Shown one piece after another: positions 17,160 to 25,312 of a stretch of 45,778 bases of DNA. Source of the stretch: Chlorobiota bacterium (GTDB lineage: Bacteria > Bacteroidota > Bacteroidia > Bacteroidales > Marinilabiliaceae); the NCBI GenBank assembly GCA_013153405.1, contig JAADEM010000141.1, positions 1 through 45,778 on the forward strand. The letters run 5' to 3'. The position numbers were made by a program, and so were the translations under genes. The notes beneath the pieces were generated by a model, which saw nothing but the letters and a program-made list of their open reading frames with translations, searched no databases and was not told the DNA's origin. Positions within the stretch are counted from its first letter, which is position 1. Every line of letters starts with the position of its first letter.

Positions 17160-18170
17160 ATGAGCATAGTTATTTTAGGGATCGAATCATCTTGTGACGA
17201 CACATCTGCAGCAATACTAAAAGATGAGGTTATACTGTCAAATATTATATCCAGTCAGAAAGTACATAGCGAATACGGAGGCGTTGTTCCTGAACTGGCC
17301 TCAAGGACTCATCAACAAAATATTATTCCAGTTGTAGACAAAGCAATTAAAGATGCCGGAATAAAACCTGATGATATTGATGCAATTGCATTTACAAGAG
17401 GCCCCGGACTCATGGGTTCTTTACTCGTGGGAACTTCTTTTGCCAAAGGTTTTGCTCTGGCGCGTAACCTTCCCCTTATTGAGGTAAACCATTTGCATGC
17501 TCATGTTCTGGCCCATTTTATCAAAGAAGATGAGAATGATACAGAACAGCCCGGATTTCCGTTTTTATGCCTCCTTGTTTCTGGCGGAAACAGCCAGATT
17601 ATTTTAGTCGAAGAGCATCTTAAAATGAAAATTCTGGGCCAGACAATTGATGATGCTGCAGGCGAAGCCTTTGATAAATGTGCGAAAATAATGGGGTTGC
17701 CATATCCAGGAGGACCATTGATTGATAAGTATGCACAAAAAGGTAATCCTGAAAGATTTAAATTTAACAAACCCGGCATTAAAAATTACGACTACAGTTT
17801 CAGCGGCCTGAAGACATCTTTCCTTTACTTTTTACGTGACGAAATGAAAAAAGACTCTTCATTTATAGAAAATAATAAATATGATCTTTGTGCCTCCCTG
17901 CAAAAAACCATTGTAGACATATTAATGGATAAACTAATAAAAGCATCGAAAGACACAGGGATAACACAAATAGCGCTGGCCGGTGGTGTTTCGGCTAATT
18001 CAGGACTCAGAAACACCATACAAAACCACAAAGGATGGAAAACATTTATCCCAAAGTTTTCCTACACAACCGACAACGCAGCAATGATAGCCATAACAGG
18101 ATATTATAAATATTTGAACAAAGAATTTACTGATCAGAGCGTAGCTCCATTTGCCCGAACTGAATTTTAA
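17160..18170 (+). CDS. tsaD: tRNA N6-adenosine threonylcarbamoyltransferase (t6A37)
   Basis: TsaD (336 aa) transfers the threonylcarbamoyl group to A37 of ANN-decoding tRNAs, with TsaB and TsaE. Signs are the ILGIESSCDDTSAA opening, the metal-binding histidines in EVNHLHAHVLAHF (about residues 107-119), LVSGGNSQI, GEAFDKCAKIMGLPYPGGP, SFSGLKT and ALAGGVSANSGLR. Length and domain order are standard. It is divergent from tamB with a 126-base gap. An imperfect hairpin starts at its stop codon. Confidence 0.98.
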   Translation: MSIVILGIESSCDDTSAAILKDEVILSNIISSQKVHSEYGGVVPELASRTHQQNIIPVVDKAIKDAGIKPDDIDAIAFTRGPGLMGSLLVGTSFAKGFALARNLPLIEVNHLHAHVLAHFIKEDENDTEQPGFPFLCLLVSGGNSQIILVEEHLKMKILGQTIDDAAGEAFDKCAKIMGLPYPGGPLIDKYAQKGNPERFKFNKPGIKNYDYSFSGLKTSFLYFLRDEMKKDSSFIENNKYDLCASLQKTIVDILMDKLIKASKDTGITQIALAGGVSANSGLRNTIQNHKGWKTFIPKFSYTTDNAAMIAITGYYKYLNKEFTDQSVAPFARTEF

Positions 18171-18206
18171 TAAGTAAAATTGGGGTTTTTCCAATAGTTT
18201 AACTTA
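18171..18206. other. Imperfect hairpin after tsaD
   Basis: TAAGT, AAA and ATTGG pair in order with CCAAT, TTT and ACTTA around a seven-base loop, with small bulges. There is no following T-run, so terminator activity is uncertain. It may insulate the downstream peptide operon. Confidence 0.35.
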
Positions 18207-18278
18207 TGAAATCGGTATTTAATCAAAAAAAACAAACCCTTTAGCACCATACCCCGTATTTAAAGTTAATTTTTTTTT

Positions 18279-18286
18279 TACTTTTG
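18279..18286 (+). promoter_or_regulatory. -7 box for the PqqD-peptide operon
   Basis: TACTTTTG matches TAnnTTTG and ends 27 bases before the GTG start at 18314, directly after a nine-T run. It is the only good promoter-like match in the 143-base gap after tsaD. Confidence 0.5.
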
Positions 18287-18313
18287 AGCCAAAATTCATA
18301 ATAGTCTAATAGT

Positions 18314-18601
18314 GTGAAGGAACGTTATTTTATAAGAAAAGATGGATTTGTTGAAAAAAAGATTGGTGATGAATTAATACTTGTTCCTTTAGCAGACAGT
18401 GTTGCAAAAATGAATGAAGTTATAACTTTAAACGAAATTGGAGCATTTATTTATGAAAAAGTGAGAACAAAAACAGCATTCTCTGTGTTAAAACAGGAAA
18501 TCATTAATACATATGATGTAAATGCAGATATAGCTGAAAAAGATCTTAATGATTTTATCAGGAAAGCAATTGAGAAGGATATTATTATAGAGAGAAACTA
18601 A
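18314..18601 (+). CDS. PqqD-family (RRE-like) peptide chaperone
   Basis: The 95-residue PqqD-like protein starts at GTG 18314. The pattern is typical: a beta-rich start (RKDGFVEKKIGDELILVPL), a helix with LNEIGAFIYEKV, a second helix with VLKQEIINTYDV, then DLNDFIRKAIEKDIIIE. PqqD-family proteins are RiPP recognition elements that bind the leader of a precursor peptide and deliver it to modifying enzymes. It is the first gene of a tight operon, 14 bases before a small candidate precursor, and an HprK-like kinase follows. No PQQ biosynthesis gene is near, so a PQQ role is unlikely. Function in peptide delivery is inference from family and context. Confidence 0.85.
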   Translation: MKERYFIRKDGFVEKKIGDELILVPLADSVAKMNEVITLNEIGAFIYEKVRTKTAFSVLKQEIINTYDVNADIAEKDLNDFIRKAIEKDIIIERN

Positions 18602-18615
18602 CCAAACCGGAGTTG

Positions 18616-18831
18616 ATGATTAAAAGTTCAAAAAAATATTATATACCTCCAAAGATTGAAAGCCTCAAACTGGACAGGGAAATTGTGCTGATAGCTACAA
18701 CAACGCCACCTCCTGACCCTGCCACTGCAGCACCATCAGATGTTGATCAGCCAACATTCCTCAGTTCGCCACCTCCATCTTCCACCAATTCTCCTTTTGG
18801 TGGAGACAGGCCTGATTACGGTGATTTGTAA
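18616..18831 (+). CDS. Small Pro/Ser/Thr-rich peptide, candidate RiPP-like precursor
   Basis: The 71-residue peptide starts at ATG 18616 (a TTG directly before it is the alternative). Residues 1-26 are lysine-rich then amphipathic, with KKYYIPPKIESLKLDREI. I recall this as similar to the leader-like starts of many small Bacteroidales proteins. Residues 27-71 are low in hydrophobics and rich in Pro, Ser, Thr and Asp: TTTPPPDP at 28-35, an A-x-A at 36-38, SSPPPSS at 50-56, and the end GGDRPDYGDL. No Cys is present, so lanthionine or sactipeptide chemistry is unlikely. Position between the PqqD-like and kinase genes, with gaps of 14 and 6 bases, suggests it is their substrate. Function is not established. 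Confidence 0.65.
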   Translation: MIKSSKKYYIPPKIESLKLDREIVLIATTTPPPDPATAAPSDVDQPTFLSSPPPSSTNSPFGGDRPDYGDL

Positions 18832-18837
18832 TCTGAG

Positions 18838-19746
18838 ATGAACAGGAAACTAAAATCATATTTTTACAAAACAGGTGGCAAAATATGGAATGTACATCTG
18901 GAAGATAAAAGATTGTTTTTAGACCCCCAAAGCGGTTCTTATTTATTTTTAACCGGGTCATCAGAAGCTGAATCATCTTATCGTATCAGCTATTCCACAT
19001 CCAAATATATAACCATACCCGAACATAATGCCGATTTTACGGGAAAACCGTTTTATGAAAATCAAACAGCATATGAATGGTTTATCTTTGAAAAAGAAAA
19101 CGAACATGACATCTATATTAAAATCACAGATAACAAATACTTTGACTTAATAAAAGCAACAATTTCAGCTGACGCCAAAAGAATAAACATTACATTACAT
19201 TTAAAAAATGAAGCTCAGACTATCCCTATAGATCCGTTTTTACAGCCTTTGGGTCCAATTCTTTTCAATTATACCACGTTTTATGAAGGAGGAATATTAA
19301 TACATGCATCAGGAGTAAATGACGGTAAAAACGGATATGTTTTTTCTGCTGTATCCGGAACAGGAAAATCAACAATGGCAAAAATATGGCAAAGCACCGG
19401 TGCCACGGTAATAAATGATGACCGGTTAATGATAATTCCGCATGAAAACAAATTAATAATGACCAATACTCCCATGCCGTATTATCAGGACATTTACAAA
19501 GAAAGTATTGTTTCCGGATTATTTTTAATAAACCAAAGCCCTGAAAATTACATTAAGCGACTATCTGATATAAAAGCCGTTGCCGGCATCATGACAAATT
19601 GCATACAGTTTCTTTATAACAAAAAAATGGTTGAATCACACCTGAACTCTATCACGAACATCGTCAGGACATGTCCTGTATTTGAACTCGGATTCAGGCC
19701 CGATACTGAGATTACAGAACTGATAAAAAATGAATTCGGACAATAG
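18838..19746 (+). CDS. HPr-kinase-like P-loop protein
   Basis: The 302-residue protein has a beta-rich N-terminal half of no recognised family and a C-terminal HprK/PEPCK-type P-loop kinase domain. Seen: GGILIHASGV, then Walker A SAVSGTGKST (residues 170-179), and the paired acidic motif NDDRL (Asp194, Asp195) 15 residues later, the HprK arrangement. HPr kinase phosphorylates a serine of HPr. Relatives in peptide clusters (for example lasso-peptide kinases) phosphorylate the peptide's Ser, and NCBI names an HPr-rel-A system pairing such kinases with a PqqD protein (recollection). The Ser/Thr-rich peptide next door is the likely substrate (inference). The stop overlaps the peptidase start by 17 bases. 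Confidence 0.8.
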   Translation: MNRKLKSYFYKTGGKIWNVHLEDKRLFLDPQSGSYLFLTGSSEAESSYRISYSTSKYITIPEHNADFTGKPFYENQTAYEWFIFEKENEHDIYIKITDNKYFDLIKATISADAKRINITLHLKNEAQTIPIDPFLQPLGPILFNYTTFYEGGILIHASGVNDGKNGYVFSAVSGTGKSTMAKIWQSTGATVINDDRLMIIPHENKLIMTNTPMPYYQDIYKESIVSGLFLINQSPENYIKRLSDIKAVAGIMTNCIQFLYNKKMVESHLNSITNIVRTCPVFELGFRPDTEITELIKNEFGQ

Positions 19747-20191
19747 AAACGTAAAAGCCAGAGAACTGCTGATTTCGCTTTTAAAATCGGGGAAAACGGT
19801 TGATGTACCAGCTGTTAGCGGGCTTAGCATGTTTCCTGTCCTGCTTCCCGACGACACAATAAGAGTTATTCCTGCCATGCCAAGCGATCTGAAACGAGGA
19901 ATGATTATAGTTTATGAAAAAGAACATAAAATAATAAGCCACAGATTCATCCGGCTTAGAAACGGAAAAGTAATATGCAAAGGAGACAGCCTGCTGTCAT
20001 ACGATTATCCGGTTCATTCAAAAAATCTCTTAGGTATTGTTACCAAACGATTCCGAAAAAACAGGACACAAGACCTTACAACCCCGTTTCATAAATTTAC
20101 AGGTTTTATTTTGTCATACATCACTCCGCTATCCGGATATATATTTCATTACATGAGCTTTATGTGGAACAGGCTTAAAACACAGTACTGA
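19730..20191 (+). CDS. S24/S26-family (signal-peptidase-like) serine peptidase
   Basis: The 153-residue protein has the S26 nucleophile motif VSGLSMFPVLLPDD with Ser33. It also has a second block, ISHRFIRLRNGKVICKGDS, containing His71 and the KGD turn, which resembles the Ser/His dyad of SipW/Sec11-type signal peptidases rather than the Ser/Lys dyad of LepB. There is no N-terminal membrane anchor. A weakly hydrophobic C-terminal stretch (about residues 125-148) could bind the membrane. Small S24/S26 proteins of this kind occur in peptide-modification clusters. Here it may cut the precursor peptide, because the exporter downstream lacks a C39 peptidase domain (inference). It overlaps the kinase gene by 17 bases. 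Confidence 0.82.
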   Translation: MNSDNRNVKARELLISLLKSGKTVDVPAVSGLSMFPVLLPDDTIRVIPAMPSDLKRGMIIVYEKEHKIISHRFIRLRNGKVICKGDSLLSYDYPVHSKNLLGIVTKRFRKNRTQDLTTPFHKFTGFILSYITPLSGYIFHYMSFMWNRLKTQY

Positions 20192-20290
20192 AGTTCCGGA
20201 ATATGAGTTATTACAATAAAAGTATATGATGATAATGTTTCGTTCAGATTTATTTTTATTGTATTTTTATTTTCAATTTTTCTACTCTGG

Positions 20291-22069
20291 ATGGACTTAA
20301 ATCTGAAAAACATAAAAGGTGCTCTGAAAATAATATGGGATAGTTCTCCCGGCTGGACACTGGCTAACATTACCATTAGCATAATAAAAGGTACACTGCC
20401 TTTAGTACTGATTTACATTGTTAAGATTATAATTGATTCTGTATCCGAAGTTATCTCGACAGGACGTCCGCTGCTTACAGATAAGGATTTAATAAACACA
20501 TTCATAATTGCAGGCATTTTCTTTTTCATCAATGCACTGTCCGGCTCATTAAATGCATATATAAGAGAAAAACAGGCATTTCTTGTTAATGACCATGTAC
20601 AAAATCTTATACACAACAAAACCATTAACATTCCTTACGGCTTTTACGAGAACCCGGCATACCAAAACCTTTTCTACAGAGCAATAGAAGAATCGGGATA
20701 CAGGCCAGGAAAGGTTTTCAACGGACTTCTTAGTTTGTTTCAGAACACAATAACACTCACTCTTATTGTTGCTGTTTTGCTTACCCTTCACTGGGTTATG
20801 TTACCATTCCTGTTTTTAGTAAGTATTCCTATAATAGTTTTTAAACTCTATTACTCACGTAAGTTTTACAAATTAAAAAATAAACAAACAGAACAAGAAC
20901 GGAAAGTCAGATACTTTAATCGCCTGCTTACTTCAAAAGATTTTGCAAAAGAACTCCGCATTTTTGATTTGGGTAAATATTTTAAAAACGAATTTGAAAC
21001 TTTAAGAACCGAACTTAGAAAAAACCAGACTAAACTCATCAAAAGCCGCACATTGTGGGAGTCTACAGTACAAATACTTGCAACAGCATTTCTTCTGCTG
21101 GTTTTCGCATTTATAGTATACAGCACAGTAACAAAAAAAATATCGACAGGTGACATGGCTATGTATTTTCTTGCTTTGCACCGGGGATATACCGTTTTGC
21201 AGGAATGGCTGGCAAGATTTGCTTCTCTGTACGAAGACAATTTATTCCTGAAAAACTTTTTTGAGTTTCTTGGATTAAATACAGAAAATGCATCACACAG
21301 AAATCTGGACTTCCCGAAACCACTACAAAAAGGTATATATTTCGAAAATATTTCATTTCGTTATCCCGGAACTAAGAAGTGGATATTGAAAAACCTCTCC
21401 TTTGAAATAAAAAAAGGTGAAACCATTGCAATTGTAGGTGCCAACGGAGCCGGAAAAACCACCATTGTAAAATTACTTGCCGGATTATACAGTCCTGATA
21501 AAGGTAAAATAAAAGCTGACAACACTGACTGGGAAAACATAAACAGAAGCAGACTTGCAGACTCTGTCAGTGTGATTTTTCAGGACTTTATGCTTTACAA
21601 TGCATCGGCAAAAGATAACATACGGTATGGAAACATATACAGAGAACCTGAGAACGAATCGATATACCAGGCTGCTAAAGATGCCGGTATTCATGATCTT
21701 TTCATAAATTTACCCAATGGATATGAAACAATATTAGGCATTCTATTTAAAAACAGCAAACAACTAAGCCGTGGAGAATGGCAACGCACAGCATTAGCGA
21801 GGTCCTTTTTCAACAACGCACAACTTATTATTCTTGATGAACCTACAAGCTCTCTTGATGCCTTTACCGAGGCCAGGCTGATAAATCATTTCAAAGAAAT
21901 AACAAAAGGAAGAACTGCGGTAATAATAAGCCACCGCCTTACAACAATTAAACTTGCTGACAGAATTGTGGTTCTCGATAGCAATTCCATTACCGAAACA
22001 GGCACGCATGAAGAGTTAATGGCCATGAACGGCACATATAAAAGCATGCTGGATTCTCTTAATCAATGA
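20291..22069 (+). CDS. ABC-type exporter, fused permease and ATPase
   Basis: The 592-residue half-transporter has a six-helix type IV exporter domain (residues about 20-320) and an ATPase: Walker A VGANGAGKTT (382-391), Q-loop VIFQDFM, signature LSRGEWQ (492-498, replacing LSGGQ), Walker B LIILDEPTSSLD (512-523) and the H-loop SHR. No C39 or other peptidase domain precedes the membrane part. The ATG at 20291 is 99 bases after the peptidase gene. It may be transcribed with the peptide operon or from a weak local promoter. Export of the processed neighbouring peptide is the contextual inference. Lipid or drug export is the alternative. It ends 7 bases inside the convergent porin-like gene. Confidence 0.92.
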   Translation: MDLNLKNIKGALKIIWDSSPGWTLANITISIIKGTLPLVLIYIVKIIIDSVSEVISTGRPLLTDKDLINTFIIAGIFFFINALSGSLNAYIREKQAFLVNDHVQNLIHNKTINIPYGFYENPAYQNLFYRAIEESGYRPGKVFNGLLSLFQNTITLTLIVAVLLTLHWVMLPFLFLVSIPIIVFKLYYSRKFYKLKNKQTEQERKVRYFNRLLTSKDFAKELRIFDLGKYFKNEFETLRTELRKNQTKLIKSRTLWESTVQILATAFLLLVFAFIVYSTVTKKISTGDMAMYFLALHRGYTVLQEWLARFASLYEDNLFLKNFFEFLGLNTENASHRNLDFPKPLQKGIYFENISFRYPGTKKWILKNLSFEIKKGETIAIVGANGAGKTTIVKLLAGLYSPDKGKIKADNTDWENINRSRLADSVSVIFQDFMLYNASAKDNIRYGNIYREPENESIYQAAKDAGIHDLFINLPNGYETILGILFKNSKQLSRGEWQRTALARSFFNNAQLIILDEPTSSLDAFTEARLINHFKEITKGRTAVIISHRLTTIKLADRIVVLDSNSITETGTHEELMAMNGTYKSMLDSLNQ

Positions 22070-23502
22070 TTATTTAGAATAAAGCTTACACCTCCGAATA
22101 CTCCAAAAGAATACGGATGATATCCTCTTGTTCCGTTATTGTTTACAGACGACAAAAAATATTTGAATTTCGGCTCCAGATTAAAACGGAATGATTTGCC
22201 CAAAGGAAGTTCTATTCCTACTCCGACAGTACTGCTGTATGATACGTTATTAATACCATCAGTAGTTCCGGTTTTAACCTCCTCTCCATCCTCATACAAG
22301 CCGGCAGTATTATTTATCAGAAAGTTTGTGCTAACGCCTCCGGCCAATGATATCACCGGTTTTTTATTTGTTATGGCATATCGCACAATAAAAGGAATCT
22401 CAATATAATCAAGCGTCTGCTTTAATGTTGCATTAACCAGCGGTTCATTAAACATCACATTTGACGAAACCATATAAACACCACTTTTACGGAGTTTATC
22501 CTCTACCGTAGCCGGAGATATATCATCAAAAACAGCTTTACCAAGATTATTGCTCAAACTGCTTATATCAACCGGAGAAACTTCACTCTGAACTGCTGTA
22601 ATATTATCGGAGGCAACGCCGGGAATAGCCATAAGCATATATTCCGTACCTGTCTGTGATACCTCCTGACCAACCTGAGAATAAAGCACTCCTGTCTCGA
22701 AACTCCAACGGCTTTTCCCCTCAAGACGAAGGTTTATTCCTCCCGACACCGAAACAATACCGGTTTCATCAACAGGCATATCATATGCAGCATATACAAC
22801 AGAGGAATTTTGTGATTTACCTAGATTTCTGTAATTGTATGTAGGAGATGCACTACCGGTCAATACAAATTTCATATTTGCATTACGCGGATTTGTTAAA
22901 GCAACAGGCTCTGCCTGAGCATAAAGCCCGTGAAAACTCTCTTCTCTTTTTAAAACAACAGTTGTATTTATATCCTGAGTAAAAACGGGAATGATTCCTT
23001 TAATCTTTTTGAGTTGAAAATCATCATATTCAACAGATGAAACATAAACTTCGGTTCTTTCCCCATTCCCGGCTCTATTTTTTAACTTATTCCTATCTTC
23101 AGGAACATTCACAATCCCTGTTTTTTGCTCTATGAAAACATCATTGTCTTCATGCCGCACCTCATCTATTATTTCTTCATCTGACACCAACATTTGTCTG
23201 GCAATCACTTCGCTTTCGGTAATTTCTACAGCTCTTTCATCCTCTACAATATTTTCAGTGTTCCCTGATAAAACTTTCCGGAAATTGTTATTTTCTACAG
23301 TACCATAGAAATAATACAAGGCACTTATTGACAGTAAAAGAAACAATGCAGCAGCAATACTTTGCCAAAACAATAAGATTTTCTTCACCCGCCTTTCTTC
23401 AGCCATACGTTCATTAATAGCAGACCATAAATAATCAGGAGGCTGTTTCTCAAACCCTGACATTTTTTCCTTTATAAAACGGTCTATACCATTATTCAAC
23501 AT
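22063..23502 (-). CDS. Membrane-anchored porin-family (PorT-like) protein, putative anti-sigma partner
   Basis: The 479-residue protein has an N-terminal cytoplasmic segment (residues 1-40, with QPPDYLWSAINERM), one transmembrane helix (about 41-68, with AAALFLLLSISALYYFYG), an acidic linker, and a C-terminal domain of alternating strands ending in GVFGGVSFILNN. The C-terminal part resembles the outer-membrane beta-barrel (OMP_b-brl) domain. It follows an ECF sigma gene with a 7-base overlap, a common Bacteroidota arrangement in which the N-terminal part acts like an anti-sigma factor (inference). How a protein with an inner-membrane helix also carries a barrel-like domain is unresolved. Confidence 0.75.
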   Translation of the reverse strand: MLNNGIDRFIKEKMSGFEKQPPDYLWSAINERMAEERRVKKILLFWQSIAAALFLLLSISALYYFYGTVENNNFRKVLSGNTENIVEDERAVEITESEVIARQMLVSDEEIIDEVRHEDNDVFIEQKTGIVNVPEDRNKLKNRAGNGERTEVYVSSVEYDDFQLKKIKGIIPVFTQDINTTVVLKREESFHGLYAQAEPVALTNPRNANMKFVLTGSASPTYNYRNLGKSQNSSVVYAAYDMPVDETGIVSVSGGINLRLEGKSRWSFETGVLYSQVGQEVSQTGTEYMLMAIPGVASDNITAVQSEVSPVDISSLSNNLGKAVFDDISPATVEDKLRKSGVYMVSSNVMFNEPLVNATLKQTLDYIEIPFIVRYAITNKKPVISLAGGVSTNFLINNTAGLYEDGEEVKTGTTDGINNVSYSSTVGVGIELPLGKSFRFNLEPKFKYFLSSVNNNGTRGYHPYSFGVFGGVSFILNNH

Positions 23503-24053
23503 ACGGCATTCTGTTTTCTTTTTATCTTCTCCATTATCTTATCCCTAATCCATTTACGTGCCCGTGCAAGATTGGACTTTGACGTTCCAACACTAATATC
23601 CAATAATTCAGCAATTTCTTTATGTGATAACCCCTCTATAGCATAAAGATTAAAAATCATACGGTATTTGGGAGGAAGCTCCTTCATTATCTTATAAACC
23701 TCTTCCAGCTTTACCTGCTCAGCATCTTCTTCAGTTATATCATCATCAGCAACCGGCACCATAGTTATATCCTCAAGCGATGATACCGGTTTCTTTTTTC
23801 TGAACGACTCAATGGTAGCATTCACCATTATACGCCTCACCCATCCTTCGAATGAACCTTCAAACCTATACTTCTTAATATTCTTAAAAACCTTGATAAA
23901 TCCCTCCTGCAGACAATCTTCGGCTTCGGTTTCATCTTTACAATACTGTAAACATACCCCAAACATCTTTGGTGCATAAAGCTCGTACAGGGCCTTTTGC
24001 GACGACGACTGTCCTTTCTGACATCCTTTAATTATTTCTTCAAGATTATCCAC
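23496..24053 (-). CDS. ECF RNA polymerase sigma factor
   Basis: The 185-residue sigma-70 family ECF factor starts at GTG 24053. Region 2 shows FGVCLQYCKDETEAEDCLQEGFIKVFKNIKKYRFEGSFEGWVRRI (positions about 32-75, described by landmarks DCLQEGF and GWVRRIM). Region 4 shows LPPKYRMIFNLYAIEGLSHKEIAELL followed by GTSKSNLARARKWI (landmarks LPPKYR, GLSHKEIAE and KSNLARAR). A 30-residue linker is acidic. It should direct core polymerase to a stress or envelope regulon and is probably held inactive by the overlapping downstream porin-like protein. It has no anti-sigma gene of the classical FecR type beside it. Confidence 0.93.
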   Translation of the reverse strand: MDNLEEIIKGCQKGQSSSQKALYELYAPKMFGVCLQYCKDETEAEDCLQEGFIKVFKNIKKYRFEGSFEGWVRRIMVNATIESFRKKKPVSSLEDITMVPVADDDITEEDAEQVKLEEVYKIMKELPPKYRMIFNLYAIEGLSHKEIAELLDISVGTSKSNLARARKWIRDKIMEKIKRKQNAVC

Positions 24054-24155
24054 AAAGTTGATAAAATACTATATGCAGCAAAACGCCACATATATGTTTT
24101 TATCGAAAGTTAGATGCAAAAATTATACAAAGGTTGCCTTTACGAAGAATAATTT

Positions 24156-24605
24156 TCAAAAAATCTTTTTCATACGATCCATTTCACGTTTGGCATCTTT
24201 CATTTTCAGGGTCTCACGCTTATCATGACGTTTTTTCCCTTTAGCCAAAGCAATCTCAAGTTTAGCAAATCCTCTTTCATTTATAAATAAACGCAAAGGG
24301 ATTATCGTCAGGCCTGATTCCTTTGTTTTTCGCTCTATCTTTTGAAGTTCTTTTTTTGTAAGAAGCAGTTTTCTTTCCCTTGCAGGCTGATGATTGTTGT
24401 ATGTTCCGTAAAAATATTCGGCAACATGCATTCCTTTAATCCAGAGTTCTCCATTCACAAAATAGCAGTAAGAATCAACCAGGCTCGCCTTTCCTTCCCG
24501 TATTGATTTTATTTCGGTTCCGGCCAGCTGAATACCTGCCACGTATTTTTCGATTATCTCATAATCGAATGTTGCTCTCTTATTTCGAATATTTATTTTC
24601 GACAT
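24156..24605 (-). CDS. smpB: SsrA-binding protein SmpB
   Basis: The 149-residue SmpB binds tmRNA and delivers it to stalled ribosomes for trans-translation. Recognised from [38 protein letters not shown], the [12 protein letters not shown] motif and the basic C-terminal tail ([16 protein letters not shown]) that reaches the mRNA channel. The length is normal. It is one base downstream of a small membrane-protein gene on the same strand, so the two may be cotranscribed. ssrA itself is not in the window. Confidence 0.98.
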   Translation of the reverse strand: MSKINIRNKRATFDYEIIEKYVAGIQLAGTEIKSIREGKASLVDSYCYFVNGELWIKGMHVAEYFYGTYNNHQPARERKLLLTKKELQKIERKTKESGLTIIPLRLFINERGFAKLEIALAKGKKRHDKRETLKMKDAKREMDRMKKIF

Positions 24606-24606
24606 A

Positions 24607-25164
24607 TCAATATATACCGCTTAATCTGTATAATAAATGGAAAATGCCCAAAGGTAATAAAAGAACAGTTGCTGAAGTAATTAATGACAATAAAACCTTT
24701 TTTTGTTTTGCCTCTGTCAAAATCCGGTTATATCCCTCCCATATAAGAAAAGCTGCATAAAAATTTACCAAACGCAGAAAAAAGACTTCCGGCATTAATG
24801 TTACAATGAGGTGAATGAGATAAATAACTAAAGAGGGTAAAGCAACCAATTTGAAGATTTTCTCTTTCTCTGTTCCTGTTTTTAAGACTGACAATAACTT
24901 TAAAACAATAAAATAGGAAACCAGTAACGAAAATAAAAATGTAATAAATGTATATACAGCATGGGTTATTGCCACTTCCACCCCTGCTGAATGATAATTA
25001 ATAAGTGTGCCGAAAAATACTGCAAAAGCACTTAACAGTATCAATGGCATATTGTATGACAATAACAATTCGCGCACTGACAATTTTTCATTGAAAACTG
25101 CTGCCCATTCCATTCCGGGACGAACAAAAAAACCTTTTATTCTGACAAATATCCTCCTAAACAT
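24607..25164 (-). CDS. Yip1-family-like multi-pass membrane protein
   Basis: The protein (185 aa from ATG 25164) has about five hydrophobic helices after a basic start [20 protein letters not shown]. Its layout matches the bacterial Yip1/DUF1282 membrane family, whose function is poorly known. A reading from 25206 would begin at TTG and add 14 residues, so the ATG is preferred because it places the conserved RP-x-x-x-W near the N-terminus. It precedes smpB by one base. The divergent neighbour is miaA. Confidence 0.7.
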   Translation of the reverse strand: MFRRIFVRIKGFFVRPGMEWAAVFNEKLSVRELLLSYNMPLILLSAFAVFFGTLINYHSAGVEVAITHAVYTFITFLFSLLVSYFIVLKLLSVLKTGTEKEKIFKLVALPSLVIYLIHLIVTLMPEVFFLRLVNFYAAFLIWEGYNRILTEAKQKKVLLSLITSATVLLLPLGIFHLLYRLSGIY

Positions 25165-25286
25165 CCGTATTGAAATTATAAAATTAATAACTTTCAGGTT
25201 GTCCAAAGCCGCTCCGGTAAAGCAAAATTAAGAAATATATTTTCCTATTTGTCGTGTTTTTTATTAAACCTGCTGTTTTTTTACAT

Positions 25287-25294
25287 TAGATTTG
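25287..25294 (+). promoter_or_regulatory. -7 box for miaA
   Basis: TAGATTTG matches TAnnTTTG and lies 18 bases before the miaA ATG at 25313, implying a short leader. Confidence 0.45.
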
Positions 25295-25312
25295 CAGTAA
25301 AAATCGTGCCTG

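Noticed and set aside
18314..18601. PQQ biosynthesis gene
   Set aside because: No pqqA, pqqC or pqqE is nearby. The PqqD fold alone does not indicate PQQ.
18314..22069. Lasso peptide cluster
   Set aside because: PqqD-like, HprK-like and ABC genes fit lasso clusters, but there is no asparagine-synthetase-like cyclase or transglutaminase-type leader protease in the surrounding DNA.
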